Below are positions 22,004 to 32,340 of a stretch of DNA of 64,000 nt, one piece after another. The first letter of the stretch is position 1, and each line of letters begins with the position of its first letter. Both the position numbers and the translations under genes were made by a program. The notes beneath the pieces are model-generated. The model was given only the letters and a program-made list of their open reading frames with translations. It was not told where the DNA came from and did no database searches. Source of the DNA: Pyrenula massariospora (Eukaryota; Ascomycota; Eurotiomycetes; Pyrenulales; Pyrenulaceae); assembly GCA_021030905.1 (NCBI GenBank), contig JAGFMI010000001.1, positions 2,709,230-2,773,229 of the forward strand, in the 5' to 3' direction.

Positions 22004-22522
22004 ATGGTGGTGTCGTTTCTTCAGGCTGCTGGAACGTCAAGAAGCTGCTGTGGCTCGTGTTTAAGTGCAGGTTGTCGTCCAAGGTCACCTCCAGCCAGAG
22101 GATGCTGTGCCGTTCAGACAACACAGAAGCAGATCCACACGCGAGATGGCAGCCCTACCCATCAGCCGGGTCTGGACCCACTCGAGGTCCATGGCAGCTC
22201 GGTCGGTGCAGGACGCAGCCTGCTGAGCGTACCTGGCAATGATCATCGATGCATCACCTCATCTGGCACCTCCAGCTCTCAAGCGACGCCACTTGATCGA
22301 TTAGGAATCTTGAGCAAGGCTTGCGTTGGCCAAAGTTGTGGTGTATGGTCGGCCTGTCCCTCTCCATCTCCCAAAGGGGTTAAGCGCTTCGTGTGGCCGC
22401 TGTCCACGGAACCGCTAGATTCAGCCTTGTTTTCTAATTTAGCTCCACCAAAAGCAATTCGTCGGAATTATCCTCTTTCATGCAGTCTCTCAGGGGTTCG
22501 CCCCTCCTGTGCCAACCAATAG
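22004..22522 (+). CDS. uncertain Cys-containing ORF
   Basis: A 172-codon frame begins at an ATG at 22004, divergent from the zinc-finger gene, whose own start lies only 40 bases away. It contains a cluster CCGSCLSAGC and further cysteines but no domain I recognise. In another frame a coherent segment at about 22446-22637 reads NQANAIAARQAEELQALQIQ before a stop, which looks like a coiled-coil tail. A spliced gene joining the two segments is possible, but I found no clean donor. It may be a decayed relative of the neighbouring Cys-rich gene. Confidence 0.25.
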   Translation: MVVSFLQAAGTSRSCCGSCLSAGCRPRSPPARGCCAVQTTQKQIHTRDGSPTHQPGLDPLEVHGSSVGAGRSLLSVPGNDHRCITSSGTSSSQATPLDRLGILSKACVGQSCGVWSACPSPSPKGVKRFVWPLSTEPLDSALFSNLAPPKAIRRNYPLSCSLSGVRPSCANQ

Positions 22523-23163
22523 TACAAAATATCTTGCCTAATCAAGCCAACGCTATCGCGGCAAGACAAGCTGAGGAGCTGCAGGCTCTGCAGATTCAAC
22601 TGTCTACGAACACTGCTCAGGTTGACTCCACATAGTCAAATCCCCAGGCTCCACAACCTGCAAGACTCATGGCGCTGCTCATGTAGAGTCTATATATCGA
22701 TGACTGACCATAAATCTGTCATGTAATGCTGGATCAGGCTGCATCTCGTGCGAAAGACTAACGAGATGGAAAAAGCAAAGTCTACGACTTCAATGCACGA
22801 TAATTCTGTACAAAGCCAAACAGCCTCAAATATTCCGTGTCTCAGACTATATGCAGCCAACATGAGAGTGCGAGCACAAGCTCGACTAATAGCAAATCAA
22901 GGGTTGGTGGCAAACCGTACCATCACACCCATCTGAGCGCCCGAGGCTGCCACAATCAAGTAGGGTCCATGCAAGTCCCTGAAGCCCAGACCCATACTTT
23001 GGCCTGTGTGTTCTCGGAGAGTTTTTAAATTTGAGCGAGGCTCTGCTTCAGCTCTTCTGACATGTGACCCTTATCTTGAACAATACTTTAAGCTTTTTAG
23101 CTTGCTCATCTCGCGACGTTCCCCCTTCACCCAGGGTGCTAATCCGAGCCAGAAGAGCCCAAG
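22523..23163. other. spacer before LITAF gene
   Basis: Apart from the coiled-coil-like segment ending at about 22637, no coding signal is visible. It should contain the promoter of the LITAF-domain gene. Confidence 0.4.
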
Positions 23164-24073
23164 ATGAACCCAGCGTTCGAGAAATCCTCAGAAGGTATGT
23201 CTCTATCTTGTCGCATTCTTTCAATGTGTCCAAGTTGACTAGCATCTCAGGGGCTGGTCAACAAGCCGTTTCTCCAGGGCAGGTATACTTCCTCTGAGTT
23301 ACACTCATACGACTGACTATGCTACAGCGAACTCTATACATCTCCCCCCACGAGTCCCCCTCCAGCATTCTCACCCCAATATGGACACTCGCCAGCCCAG
23401 TCTCCACCTCAAATGACATACGCGAACCAGCAGAACGTCTCGCCCCAGCAATCCCCGCCGGCAGGCTACTTCTCACAGCAGCAGCAGCAAAAGCAACCAC
23501 AACAACAGATGCATCAACCGCCGCCGCAGCAATATCGCAACGCTACTCCCATTCCCATCCTTGGCATGTCACCTGCTCCCGTCGACTGCCCGCGCTGTGG
23601 TCAACGTGCCATAACCAACGTCAGTTATCACGCGGGTAATACAACACAGTAAGCCCCGTTCTAATCCAGCCCGTCTTACCCTTGAATACACGATTTCCGT
23701 TTTCCGCTGCGATATCTCATCTCCAACAACGTCTCAATCCTCATGGTGTGCTTTGGTCATAGTGGTTTTAATTTTTAGCGATCTCCATTCTCTTTCTGTC
23801 TAGAATATCCTGTCGAACACCAAAACCACAGAGGCCCCCTAAAATTAAACCCCTATGACCATAGTACCCACCAGCAAGCACTCAACCCAATACTAACGTC
23901 TCTCTCTCACCAGCGCCTGGGCCGCAGGTCTCTGCTGCTTCACCGGCCTGTTCTGTTTCGTCCCCTACCTTATGAACAGCCTGAAAGACGTGCAGCACCG
24001 GTGTAGCCGGTGTGGGACATTGCTGGCGACGTGGCACAAGAGCGGGGCTGTCGAGGTTCATGCGCACGCGTAG
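23164..24073 (+). CDS. LITAF-domain membrane-associated protein
   Basis: Four exons (23164-23194, 23243-23282, 23328-23648, 23914-24073) join in phase to give 183 aa. The last intron is 265 nt, long for this locus, with a perfect TACTAAC branch point. The N-terminal 105 residues are Pro/Gln/Ser-rich with a polyglutamine patch (about residues 74-84). The C-terminal LITAF domain is complete: CPRCG (111-115), a hydrophobic membrane-inserting stretch LCCFTGLFCFVPYLM (137-151), LKDVQH, CSRCG (161-165) and TWHKSG. C111/C114 and C161/C164 should bind one zinc ion. LITAF proteins are monotopic proteins of late endosomal/lysosomal membranes that act in protein sorting. The fungal members are little studied. 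Confidence 0.9.
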
Positions 24074-25231
24074 GGCTGGTTCTTGAATTCGATATGGCGT
24101 TCTGTTGTGAGGAATGGCGTTTCCAGGAAATATGGCGGGGAACTGTGGTGAGTTGGGGAGGGAGTTGTAATGAACGAATCTTGACGAACTGAGTTACGGT
24201 ATTGTATGCTAGGATATAAGATGGTGTATGTAGGATGCCATAATCCTCCAGCACGGGCTTAGTGTTAAGGGTTACTTGTATATGCTCGCTGGAGTTCGGT
24301 CTCATCCTCACTGCTTTCAATCACGTGAATTGGATGGCTCATTGCAAATCTCCGTCTCTGTCTCCCAAGGCTGGAGGCCCGCTGTAGAGCAGCACCTAGG
24401 ATACTGATCTCTCTGAAGATTGCCTCAAGATAACAATGGACAAAACCAAATTTCTAGCCTGGAAGAACAAATGCCATCCCTCATCCCACCAGAACTCAAC
24501 ATCTACATAGCATCCACCAAAAACCCCACCACTAGTCTTTAGACAATATCATATCTGTATACGGAAGGCACAACGGCAACGCCTACACCTATCTACCTTA
24601 CTGTACTTCTTCCCTCCTTCCCAGATTTAGCAGCTTAACAATCAACCAATCAATCAGTCATCCAGCATCGTCATAGCAATCAAAGCAATCACCGCACAAC
24701 TTCCCCACATCCCCCCTACAGCCCGGTCCGTTCAAGCCGCTCCCTCTCTCCCTCCCTTCCTTCCTTGCTTTCCATAGAGCTAGAGTTCACGACCCAAAAT
24801 TCTCGCCTGATGTGATAGGCGCGGAAAATGCGCTTTTGCGGAGCGAGGCTGCAGAGAGGTAGGTTTTTTGGGTGTGGGGGTGGGGGTTGGTCTCGTGTGG
24901 GATATGGTGTGGCGTGTACTGTATTGTACTGTACTGAGATGGAGGTGTGGATGGGGAAGGGGAATGGGGATGTCGGTTGGGTGATAGGATGGGATGCGAT
25001 GGCTAGGTGGATGGGGCGGGCTGACTGGGTGGATATTTCGTGTGGTTAGATCTACGTGTATAGCGACAGATACTGGTTTCCGACGGAAAGAGGTTTGTCT
25101 TTGGTGGGTTGGAGAAGGGGTGTGTGTTAGGTCAGTCGGTGGAGAAGGGGAGGGGATAGGTGATATCGAGAGGGCTTGATCGAGCGTAGATATTTCTAGT
25201 TTGCTCGGCAGCTTCCAGCTATACTTACTAG
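24074..25231. other. intergenic with C-rich to G-rich flip
   Basis: The plus strand is C-rich from about 24450 to 24790 and G-rich from about 24830 to 25180. An open minus frame at 24780-25244 (Pro/Thr/His-rich) is a composition artefact, beginning inside the last codons of the next gene. No supported gene. Confidence 0.55.
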
Positions 25232-26040
25232 TCAGGGGAGCCATATCGGAACCACCTTTCTCCCAGCCTTTCGCTCTTCATCATAAACCTCTGCTTTTGC
25301 GAATTCCCAAATGTCGAAATCGTCTTCATCACTGCGTATCTCGAAGCGACCCCCGCGTCGCCAAAGAAACCCATCATCCACCAGGTGCATTCCCGCAACT
25401 TTCAACACTCTGTCAGCTACCTCCCAACACTCATTACAGACAGGTTTATTCCTATCTAAGTCGAGACCGGTATCTTCGATTTGCAAACCTGCGAACGCTC
25501 CACATACAAACTTCCTCGACAGCTGGCACACCGATACATCAGGATCATCGACCCAACCGCTATCGAGCAGCTCGAGAAGATGTTGAGGTGCAGCTTCGCA
25601 TAAGAGGTCTTCTCTCAGAGGGTTCTCCACATGGATTGATCTCGCGATCTTGGCCAACGTTTTACAGGTGAGTGCAAGGCAGATCTGGGCGGCATTATCG
25701 AAACTCCCGTGCATGTTTCGGGGATTGAGCCAGAAGAAGATCATATGCAGCAGTTCAGTCGGTAGAGAGAGGATATTGGCTCTTCGGTGATCGCATGGCT
25801 GCTTGTGGGCTTGATTTGGTTGTGGAGGGAAGTAAGAGCAGATATAGGTTTGGTCGCAAGCTCTAGGAGCATAGAGTGGCGGATGTGATTCTTCATCAAG
25901 AATCTAGTAGGATTGGTTAGACGCCAAGTGTAGCAGGGGTTTTGTTTCTCTCAACCTACATTCTGCGGTAGTTGGAAGTAATTATCGCAGTCATAGTCAT
26001 AGGCCATTCCGCTTGCATGGGAAACGCTTGAAGGAGGCAT
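25232..26040 (-). CDS. small F-box protein, family copy C
   Basis: Exon 1 is 26040-25960 (27 codons) and exon 2 is 25903-25232, joined over a 56-nt intron (GTAGGT donor, ACTAG acceptor, phase 0), 250 aa. After a Pro/Tyr-rich leader comes the F-box: LSLPTELLHMIF and QICLALTCKTLAKIAR, then HVENPL as in copy B (IHVENPL in both). Downstream are VCQLSRKF and CNEC. The C-terminus is acidic and ends RKVVPIWLP. It is closest to copy B at 15580-16384 but about 9 kb away, so the family has spread beyond simple tandem duplication. Likely SCF adaptor; substrate unknown. Confidence 0.82.
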
Positions 26041-26478
26041 CTTGTGGATGACAAAGGAGAAGTGGTATGTTCAAAGCTGGACTGAGACCGTGGTTAGTTT
26101 TTGCGGTGGTTGCTATAGAGCAAGCTGCAAAATTGGTGAAATTGAGGATATGCCGTAGGTGAGTCAAAGTCTTCACTCGGCATAACCTCGGAGCCACAGG
26201 TTGGTTGAAGGGAAGGAGCAAGGTGAGCCTGAGGAAAGAACGACCGGTGATAGGAAAAAGTTCACGCATTCACTAAGGCCGAGGGATTCTCTATCGTCCC
26301 GTCGTCACTCTAACCAGGCTATCTTTAGTAGTTCTAGTACTAGGGTTCTGGCTTCAATATCAATTTTGTTGGAAATTGCAGCTCATCAACATGCGAGAGC
26401 TTCGTCCTTTCAAAAGGCAGAATACCAGCTCCGAGAAAGACAAGAGTGAGTCCTAAGAATGCTAGAAAATAAAGAACA
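26041..26478. other. intergenic, no supported gene
   Basis: Short overlapping frames only. It should hold the promoter of F-box copy C and the 3' end of the HET gene read leftwards from 28839. Confidence 0.5.
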
Positions 26479-28839
26479 TCAGCGCAAAGACCGCCATGAG
26501 CAGGTACCAAAGATCCGTCGAATCCGGTCGTGCATGGTCGCACGTGGAGTTTCCGTCGGTTCATGATGGCCTAGAGAAAGCCACTGAGGTGGGAAGAGAC
26601 TCTGCCCTTCGACAGAAGGGGAGAATCGAAGTAGCACACGGTGCCCACTGCCCTCGGGAAGAAATAGAACGGTCACTGCATCTCTTATGTTGAATACTCG
26701 TCTGCCAGATTCTCGGGTCGTTTCGTTAATTGCTGTCATAGAGCCATTTACCGCTTCCGTGGAGTCATTAAGCGCTGTCGTAGAGCTTGTTTGGGATGTT
26801 TGAGATATTTGAGATGTTGTTGATTGTTTGTAGGGCCATGCCTTTTGATCCGACTGCCAAGCTTTGGAGCCGCTGAGATTAAGGTTGGTCGCTCCGACAG
26901 GTCCATCCTCGCATTCCGCTCGTTGATAGTTGAGTTCTTTCAAGCGACAAGTGGGAGTGGGGAATTGTGACTCCCACATCGCCTTGTTTGCACTCTTTGT
27001 CGACAATTTCAATGGTCTAAAGCAATAATTGTGCATCCGAGAGAGATATACAGTTGGTTGCAATGCCAAATCATATCCAAATAAAACGACGTGTTTGTAT
27101 TTCTCATCGAAAAAGTTCTGTAAAAGGAAACATTCTGGAGACAAAATGTGAGGCTTACTATGAGATAAATCAATCTGCAAGGCTCTAGAAGCCATCATCC
27201 GAAGAGAGAATGATGATTCTTTCAGTTGGGGTCGCATAGAATTGTTTGGTGGAGACCCGTTCAGATCATGCCTTGTTTCAGCGAGCAATATTCCAGGGAC
27301 CACATATAAGCCCAAATCGTCATCCATGCTAGATCTTCGTACACAGGAGGTAGATTTTATCGAGCTTTGTGTAAGGTCTGCATTTTCAGGTAGCAGACAA
27401 CACTGCGGCCCATTTGTAAAATAAGGATCGAGCCCATAGATGCTGCGATCCCCTGCTGGTGCCCAACGCACAAGAATGTTTGAACGTTTCTCTGTGTCCC
27501 AATCCCATCGTTGTAGAAACCGATTGTAGATACCACATCCCATTTCATCCATCAAAACCCTTTCGTACTGGCCCTCAGCGGTGCTCACAAAGAAGGCAAC
27601 CACGAACTGGGGCGGTAATGAATCCACAACAAGGTCATTGGTTTCATCATCATGTATGAGATGACCCAAAACAGCACCGAAGACGTCCATGCAATGTCTC
27701 CAGACAACAAAATCTCCAGACAGCCCTTCTTTTGACATTGAAAACCCACCGACTGCCGAGACAAATTGTTCATAAGAAGTGCCAGCGAAAGACTCTGGTG
27801 ATTCGGCAAGCATACCAAACGAGGGTAAAGGCTGACATGACCATGCAAAAATGCTAGAATCTTGAGAGGTCCTGATCAACTCCTCCTGCAGTCTTAGGAA
27901 TGCCTTATCCCCTTCTCCGTACAACAACGGCATGTTAACCTCGAAGATACCCAAGAGGCTGTATGTGCGATCCTCAGCACGCGTCGTCTCTCTTCCAGCT
28001 GCCCAAGACATCTTTTCAGCGATGCAGAACTGGCCTGGGTCCAATCCAAATAGAAGCGGTCCAGAAGGAATATTCGTTCTTTCGTGAATCTCGTATGAAC
28101 GATCCTCCCTCGACCCCAAACATATCCAGGATCGATCAAAGAAGAACAACTCTCGTGGTGAGAGAAGCTCTTGCAATGTCCAGCCACGAGTGAACCAAAT
28201 GCTATCCGCAATCCTTGTTAAGTGAATATTTTTAATGTGACGCTCAGCTTCGACCTCATCCATAAGGTTGAAAGCTATGCCGCATTCTGTACACTGACCA
28301 ATGTGGTAAAGACATACGTGCAGATAGAGACGCTGCTTGTGGTGGAATTTTTGACCACAGTCCTTGTACCCACATATCCATTCGTTGGTCTTGGGATCTT
28401 GTTCTTGTTGGAGTGGAGTATCTAAGAAGTGTAATAATGTCTTCCAAAACCGGTCATCCAAGGAGTCACAGTTGTTGCTATTGTCCGTATCACCGCGCAT
28501 CTCAACCTCACCGGCTGTAACATCAGAAAGATAAACATAACAGATTTTTGCTTGCTTGTACCAGTTGTACATGCTGTTAATCGCTTCTGAGAGTTCTGCA
28601 CTGCTGCTTTTGTCGATGCAAGAGGTGTCCACCCACGCATAATCCAACTCGTTGCGCTTAGCTTGCTCGCAACACGTTGCAATTTTCCTCCAGCCTGCCA
28701 TTTGGTGATGTCGCCTCTTCATAACATCTTTGAAAGTGACCTCTCCTTCTTCCCATCTGTGAGAGAGAATGGCATATGGCGGCGTATTAGCGCCTGCAAA
28801 GGCTTCTAGCTTGTGTGTTTCGCAGTTCAAGAGCCACAT
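26479..28839 (-). CDS. HET-domain protein with two inserted C2H2 fingers
   Basis: Single exon, 786 aa, ATG at 28839. The N-terminus is a HET-E/D-type HET domain: MWLLNCETHKLEAF, YAILSHRWEEGEVTFKD (22-38), LDYAWVDTSCIDK (65-77), EAINSMYNWYKQAKICYVYL (85-104). The domain then breaks off for about 100 residues and resumes with SIWFTRGWTLQELLSPREL (213-231). In ordinary members these two parts are only 20-30 residues apart. The inserted segment holds two C2H2-like fingers: C156, C161, H174, H179 and C183, C186, H201, H206. After the HET domain come WAAGRETTRAEDRTYSLLGI and NMPLLYGEGDKAFLRLQEEL, the family's usual continuation. The C-terminal half has no recognised repeat or NACHT domain. The predicted role is allorecognition-triggered cell death; the function of the fingers is unknown. 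Confidence 0.92.
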   Translation of the reverse strand: MWLLNCETHKLEAFAGANTPPYAILSHRWEEGEVTFKDVMKRRHHQMAGWRKIATCCEQAKRNELDYAWVDTSCIDKSSSAELSEAINSMYNWYKQAKICYVYLSDVTAGEVEMRGDTDNSNNCDSLDDRFWKTLLHFLDTPLQQEQDPKTNEWICGYKDCGQKFHHKQRLYLHVCLYHIGQCTECGIAFNLMDEVEAERHIKNIHLTRIADSIWFTRGWTLQELLSPRELFFFDRSWICLGSREDRSYEIHERTNIPSGPLLFGLDPGQFCIAEKMSWAAGRETTRAEDRTYSLLGIFEVNMPLLYGEGDKAFLRLQEELIRTSQDSSIFAWSCQPLPSFGMLAESPESFAGTSYEQFVSAVGGFSMSKEGLSGDFVVWRHCMDVFGAVLGHLIHDDETNDLVVDSLPPQFVVAFFVSTAEGQYERVLMDEMGCGIYNRFLQRWDWDTEKRSNILVRWAPAGDRSIYGLDPYFTNGPQCCLLPENADLTQSSIKSTSCVRRSSMDDDLGLYVVPGILLAETRHDLNGSPPNNSMRPQLKESSFSLRMMASRALQIDLSHSKPHILSPECFLLQNFFDEKYKHVVLFGYDLALQPTVYLSRMHNYCFRPLKLSTKSANKAMWESQFPTPTCRLKELNYQRAECEDGPVGATNLNLSGSKAWQSDQKAWPYKQSTTSQISQTSQTSSTTALNDSTEAVNGSMTAINETTRESGRRVFNIRDAVTVLFLPEGSGHRVLLRFSPSVEGQSLFPPQWLSLGHHEPTETPRATMHDRIRRIFGTCSWRSLR

Positions 28840-29963
28840 TGTACTGTCAATGAGGACCAGAATCTATGCACCTTGTTCCGTTGCAAACTTCGACCTATGC
28901 AAGAAATTTTCTATGTGCTTCGAGTAAGGACTTTGCTTATAGCAATAGGTGAGGGGCTTCTGTTAAGGCCGTATTCTGATTCGACAAATGCGCACAGTCG
29001 CATCAGGATTGAATAGCAAGGGATAAAGCCACGATTAAGACTGGAACGTAGAATATTGAGCAGAAAAGATGTTGAAGCAGAGAATGAAGAGGTTCTCGAC
29101 CAGATTGTGGGGGCGCTTAGATGTTTCATCTTGTGCGACGTCGCTGCCTTTTCTGCCACACAAGGCTCTGCATATCTACTGACAGCGACGTAGCACGACG
29201 ACTTCTGCAGCACTTTCTCGTCTCATACACCATCTTCGATGTATTCAATGGCCACGCCGGACCTTCAAATATGGTGTGCATGCTCTTTGCAACATGGTTC
29301 ATAATGGCCACCGTAAGAATTTTCAAATGAACACCTCCGGCTCTGCTAGACAGCCGACGTGGCCGCCGACTCTTGGCATGCACTCCTCCACATAATTTTG
29401 TGCTGCAAGGTACCCCACCTCCCCCAACTATAAAACGGCCAGTAATGACCAAGTAGGGAACATCTTTTTCCCATCCAACTAAAATATTATGCTCAGTACA
29501 TTCAATTCCTCCATCTATCTTCAAAATGTCTACCACCATTCTTGACCTTCAACCCGTCTCGACCTGAGCACGTGACCCATCATAGATCAAATAGTTTAGC
29601 GCCCTGACCGGCCAGATTCCGAACATGAATTCCTTGCCGCCTTAACTATTGGACTTGGGATGGTCCAATTTTTGAAGCGCGATGATGGTACTAACCAATC
29701 GTTTGTTTATGGCACAGCTTGTGGCGCAGAAAACCCCTCCGCCGTTGGGATCGCAGCCTTTCCTCTTCGGGCCCATTCCGAACGTGGCTCATAGAAGCGG
29801 CTCAGGTCCATACAACATTGAACTGCCGACGAGGCTATCCAGGCCATGGGCGTCACTAGAACAAAACTTTGCTCTTTTCAAGCGCTCTTTTTGCGCTTGG
29901 CCCTAGCTATGCTACCTGAATTTGAGCTTTGCAGTCATCCACTCTGCTCTGTATCTAGACACC
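28840..29963. other. intergenic, no supported gene
   Basis: Frames at 29126-29539 (minus) and 29682-29906 (plus) have ATG starts but no motif or splice support. The left part should hold the promoter of the HET gene. Confidence 0.45.
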
Positions 29964-31452
29964 ATGAACTATGATATCTTTCTCTTCCTAATCTTCTCAC
30001 GACTCGTCATATCTATTCCCTTCTATTTCTGGATCGACGACTCATGCCGTGCCCAAATATACCGCGACAACCCATTCCGCGACAGCATCTTTCCTGCGCG
30101 AACGATGACCGAGCAGGCCTTCTGGAGGCTCGACTATACAATCACGACCACACCTAACCAATATATAGCCGACATCTTCCAGAGGATCTTCAAGGCCAAC
30201 ATGACGATCCCCGACGAGGAAAACCAAAACGTCGTAAATAGAGTTAGAAGTTAGCCGTCTATCACCCATACTTATCCCGGATCGTCGGCTAACGGATGAG
30301 ATTGAGATCTACTGCACGTCCTTGCGAACATGCGGCAAACGCCCCATCGGTACCGCCGCCACTCAAATCTCCGGTACTACTGCGACAACGACCCGCAGAA
30401 TCCCAATGGCGGAGAGCGGTGGACCATCCGTCGCGACCCGCCGAGCCCGCCGCGGCATTATAGATGGCAGAGGACCCGCACTACGCGTTTTAGGAACGGC
30501 GATGAGCCGTATCAGGAGTGGGAGGATGTGACGAATGGCGCAAGTCTTTCCACTCTTTGTGAGAAGAAGGTTGTATGTTAATAAATCTTGTCATAGGTCT
30601 TCATGGGGCCCAGTCTTGGCTGCCATCAGGACAACGTCCAGGCGAAGACGTACCTCCCGATTTCTGATCCTGATCAGGATGCGGATAGGGGAGAAGATCC
30701 CGTAATCAATCCGGGCTCGATTGCACAGCACAAAGTGAGGGGTGTGACCACAGTCAGTGCTTGGCATCTCCATCCCTTCGCTGCCACGTTTCCTTCGTAT
30801 TAACATAAGGTCATCACTTCCAGGTCTGCGCCCGACAGATGGAAGGCCGCCTTCGTTCATTTCAGGACCTACCTGAAGAACTAGACATCGCAAGCATGAC
30901 GATTCAAGTGCAGGAAAATGAAGGCAACGCCGGCATAAACGCCTTCCGATCTATGACGGCGTTCGTCCTCATCCACGAAGTCCGTCTTTTCCCCCACTCA
31001 AACAAGCCCCTTTTCCCCTTCCCTCCCCATCCCCCAGACCTCCTCCAACTAAACAACTCACCAAACCCCAAACCTCCCAGTTCTACCGCCTCTACTTCTC
31101 CTACTTCTTCTCCCCCACTTACCCGCACCCCAACCCCCTGCCCGGCCCCGACCTCGGCCCCGACGTCTCCGCCTCCAACTTCCGCAGCGTCACCGCCGTC
31201 CGCACCTCCGCCGAAGCCGTCCGCAACCCCGCCGCCTACGCCTACTTCGTGCTCCTGATCGCGCTCGAGGCGCGGCGGTGGGTTCTGGACACGGGCCCGG
31301 ACACGCCGCCGGATTTTGCGGATGTTGGGAGGCTGCGGTACGTGTTTCCGCCACCGCCGCCGCTTCCGCCGCCGCGGGGTCCGCCGGGGGAGAGTGAGAG
31401 TGATTATACAGATTCGGATACGGATTCGTCGGGCAGGAGTGTTAATTGGTAA
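29964..31452 (+). CDS. secreted zincin-like family protein, copy 1 (degenerate site)
   Basis: A five-exon model: 29964-30249, 30307-30527, 30597-30752, 30824-30979 and 31081-31452, 396 aa, all phases consistent. The first donor (GTTAGC) is weak but its branch point (CTAAC) is good. The N-terminal hydrophobic segment (IFLFLIFSRLVISIPFYF) is a signal peptide or anchor. Family features shared with the downstream copy are: SNLRYYCDNDPQ, EPYQEW, GVTTVCARQ, and a C-terminal NPAAYAYFVLLIALEARRW that corresponds to the conserved N-x-D-x-Y-A-L-F-A segment of fungal secreted HEXXH proteins. Where active members have HEXXH, this model reads FVLIHEFYRLYF, so the second zinc histidine is Arg. The Pro-rich, Ser/Asp-rich tail after residue 350 is an extra. 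Exon 5 switches from C- to G-ending codons near 31260. A GTAAGT overlaps the stop codon, so one more tiny exon is possible. Confidence 0.62.
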
Positions 31453-32340
31453 GTCTTGAGTCGTTGGTGGCTTCGGGGTCCAGGGGAGATGGTTATGTTT
31501 CTACGTTTAGCGTTCCTAGATGGGGTTTTCTTTCATTGAACTCGTTAACCGGGGGGGACGGAGAGAGCGGCAAGTGCTAAGAACCTTCTCTCTCTGATTC
31601 TAGCAGGTGAGCGCTACCGCCCTGAGCTCGTGTGATCCAGGTGACGAGAGGGCGTAGAAGGTTGCAGAACAAACGATATAAGCAACAAGATTTATTGTAT
31701 CTGTAATCATCAGAATAGCGGAGGACTTCCTGCGACACGAGAGTAAGCTAACTCGAGCTCACATCGATGATGTTACAAATTTTAGAAGATAGAGGTGCAT
31801 GAGTGTCGTGAGATGTGCACCGACTGTCTGTCGGCAACCCGTATCACAATTGTCCCTATCAGCCAATTCCTTGAGTTGGGGCTTGAATTTCATTGCTGCT
31901 CTTTAATTATCGGTGATTACATCGTACCTACCGTCACCTGTAAATCTGTCTCTAGTCAGCCCACCAAGTGATCATGAAGTTCGGCTTGTTGCCGATTGGC
32001 CCGGATTCCCCAAAATGGGGCTGCTTGCATCAACGATCTACACAGCCTAGTCAGCCGCTCCACGTTACAGAGCCTCACCACAATCTTGAGGACTGTTCAG
32101 TGGCGTCTAATGTGGCAGTGCTGTTGACTACCGCGTTGTTTTCGTCGTCTTCGTCGCAGCTACCGCTCTTTTACCGTCCCGATACGAACTACGTTTCCAC
32201 CTAGATAGCTCCGAACGACATGTTCGGTACTTAGCCGTGCAATGTTGGCAAGGTATTCACGCAGGTATAGATGAAATCCCCTTGCTACTTGGCTAGTGGC
32301 TCATGAAAATGTTTGTAACGCTCTGATCTTCAGTGTAGAT
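31453..32340. other. spacer between the zincin-like paralogues
   Basis: No supported gene; a frame from an ATG at 31974 (77 codons) has no features. It should contain the promoter of copy 2. Confidence 0.45.

Noticed and set aside
24780-25244. Minus ORF of 154 codons, Pro/Thr/His-rich
   Set aside because: Starts inside the end of F-box copy C in another frame and is caused by the G-rich plus strand.
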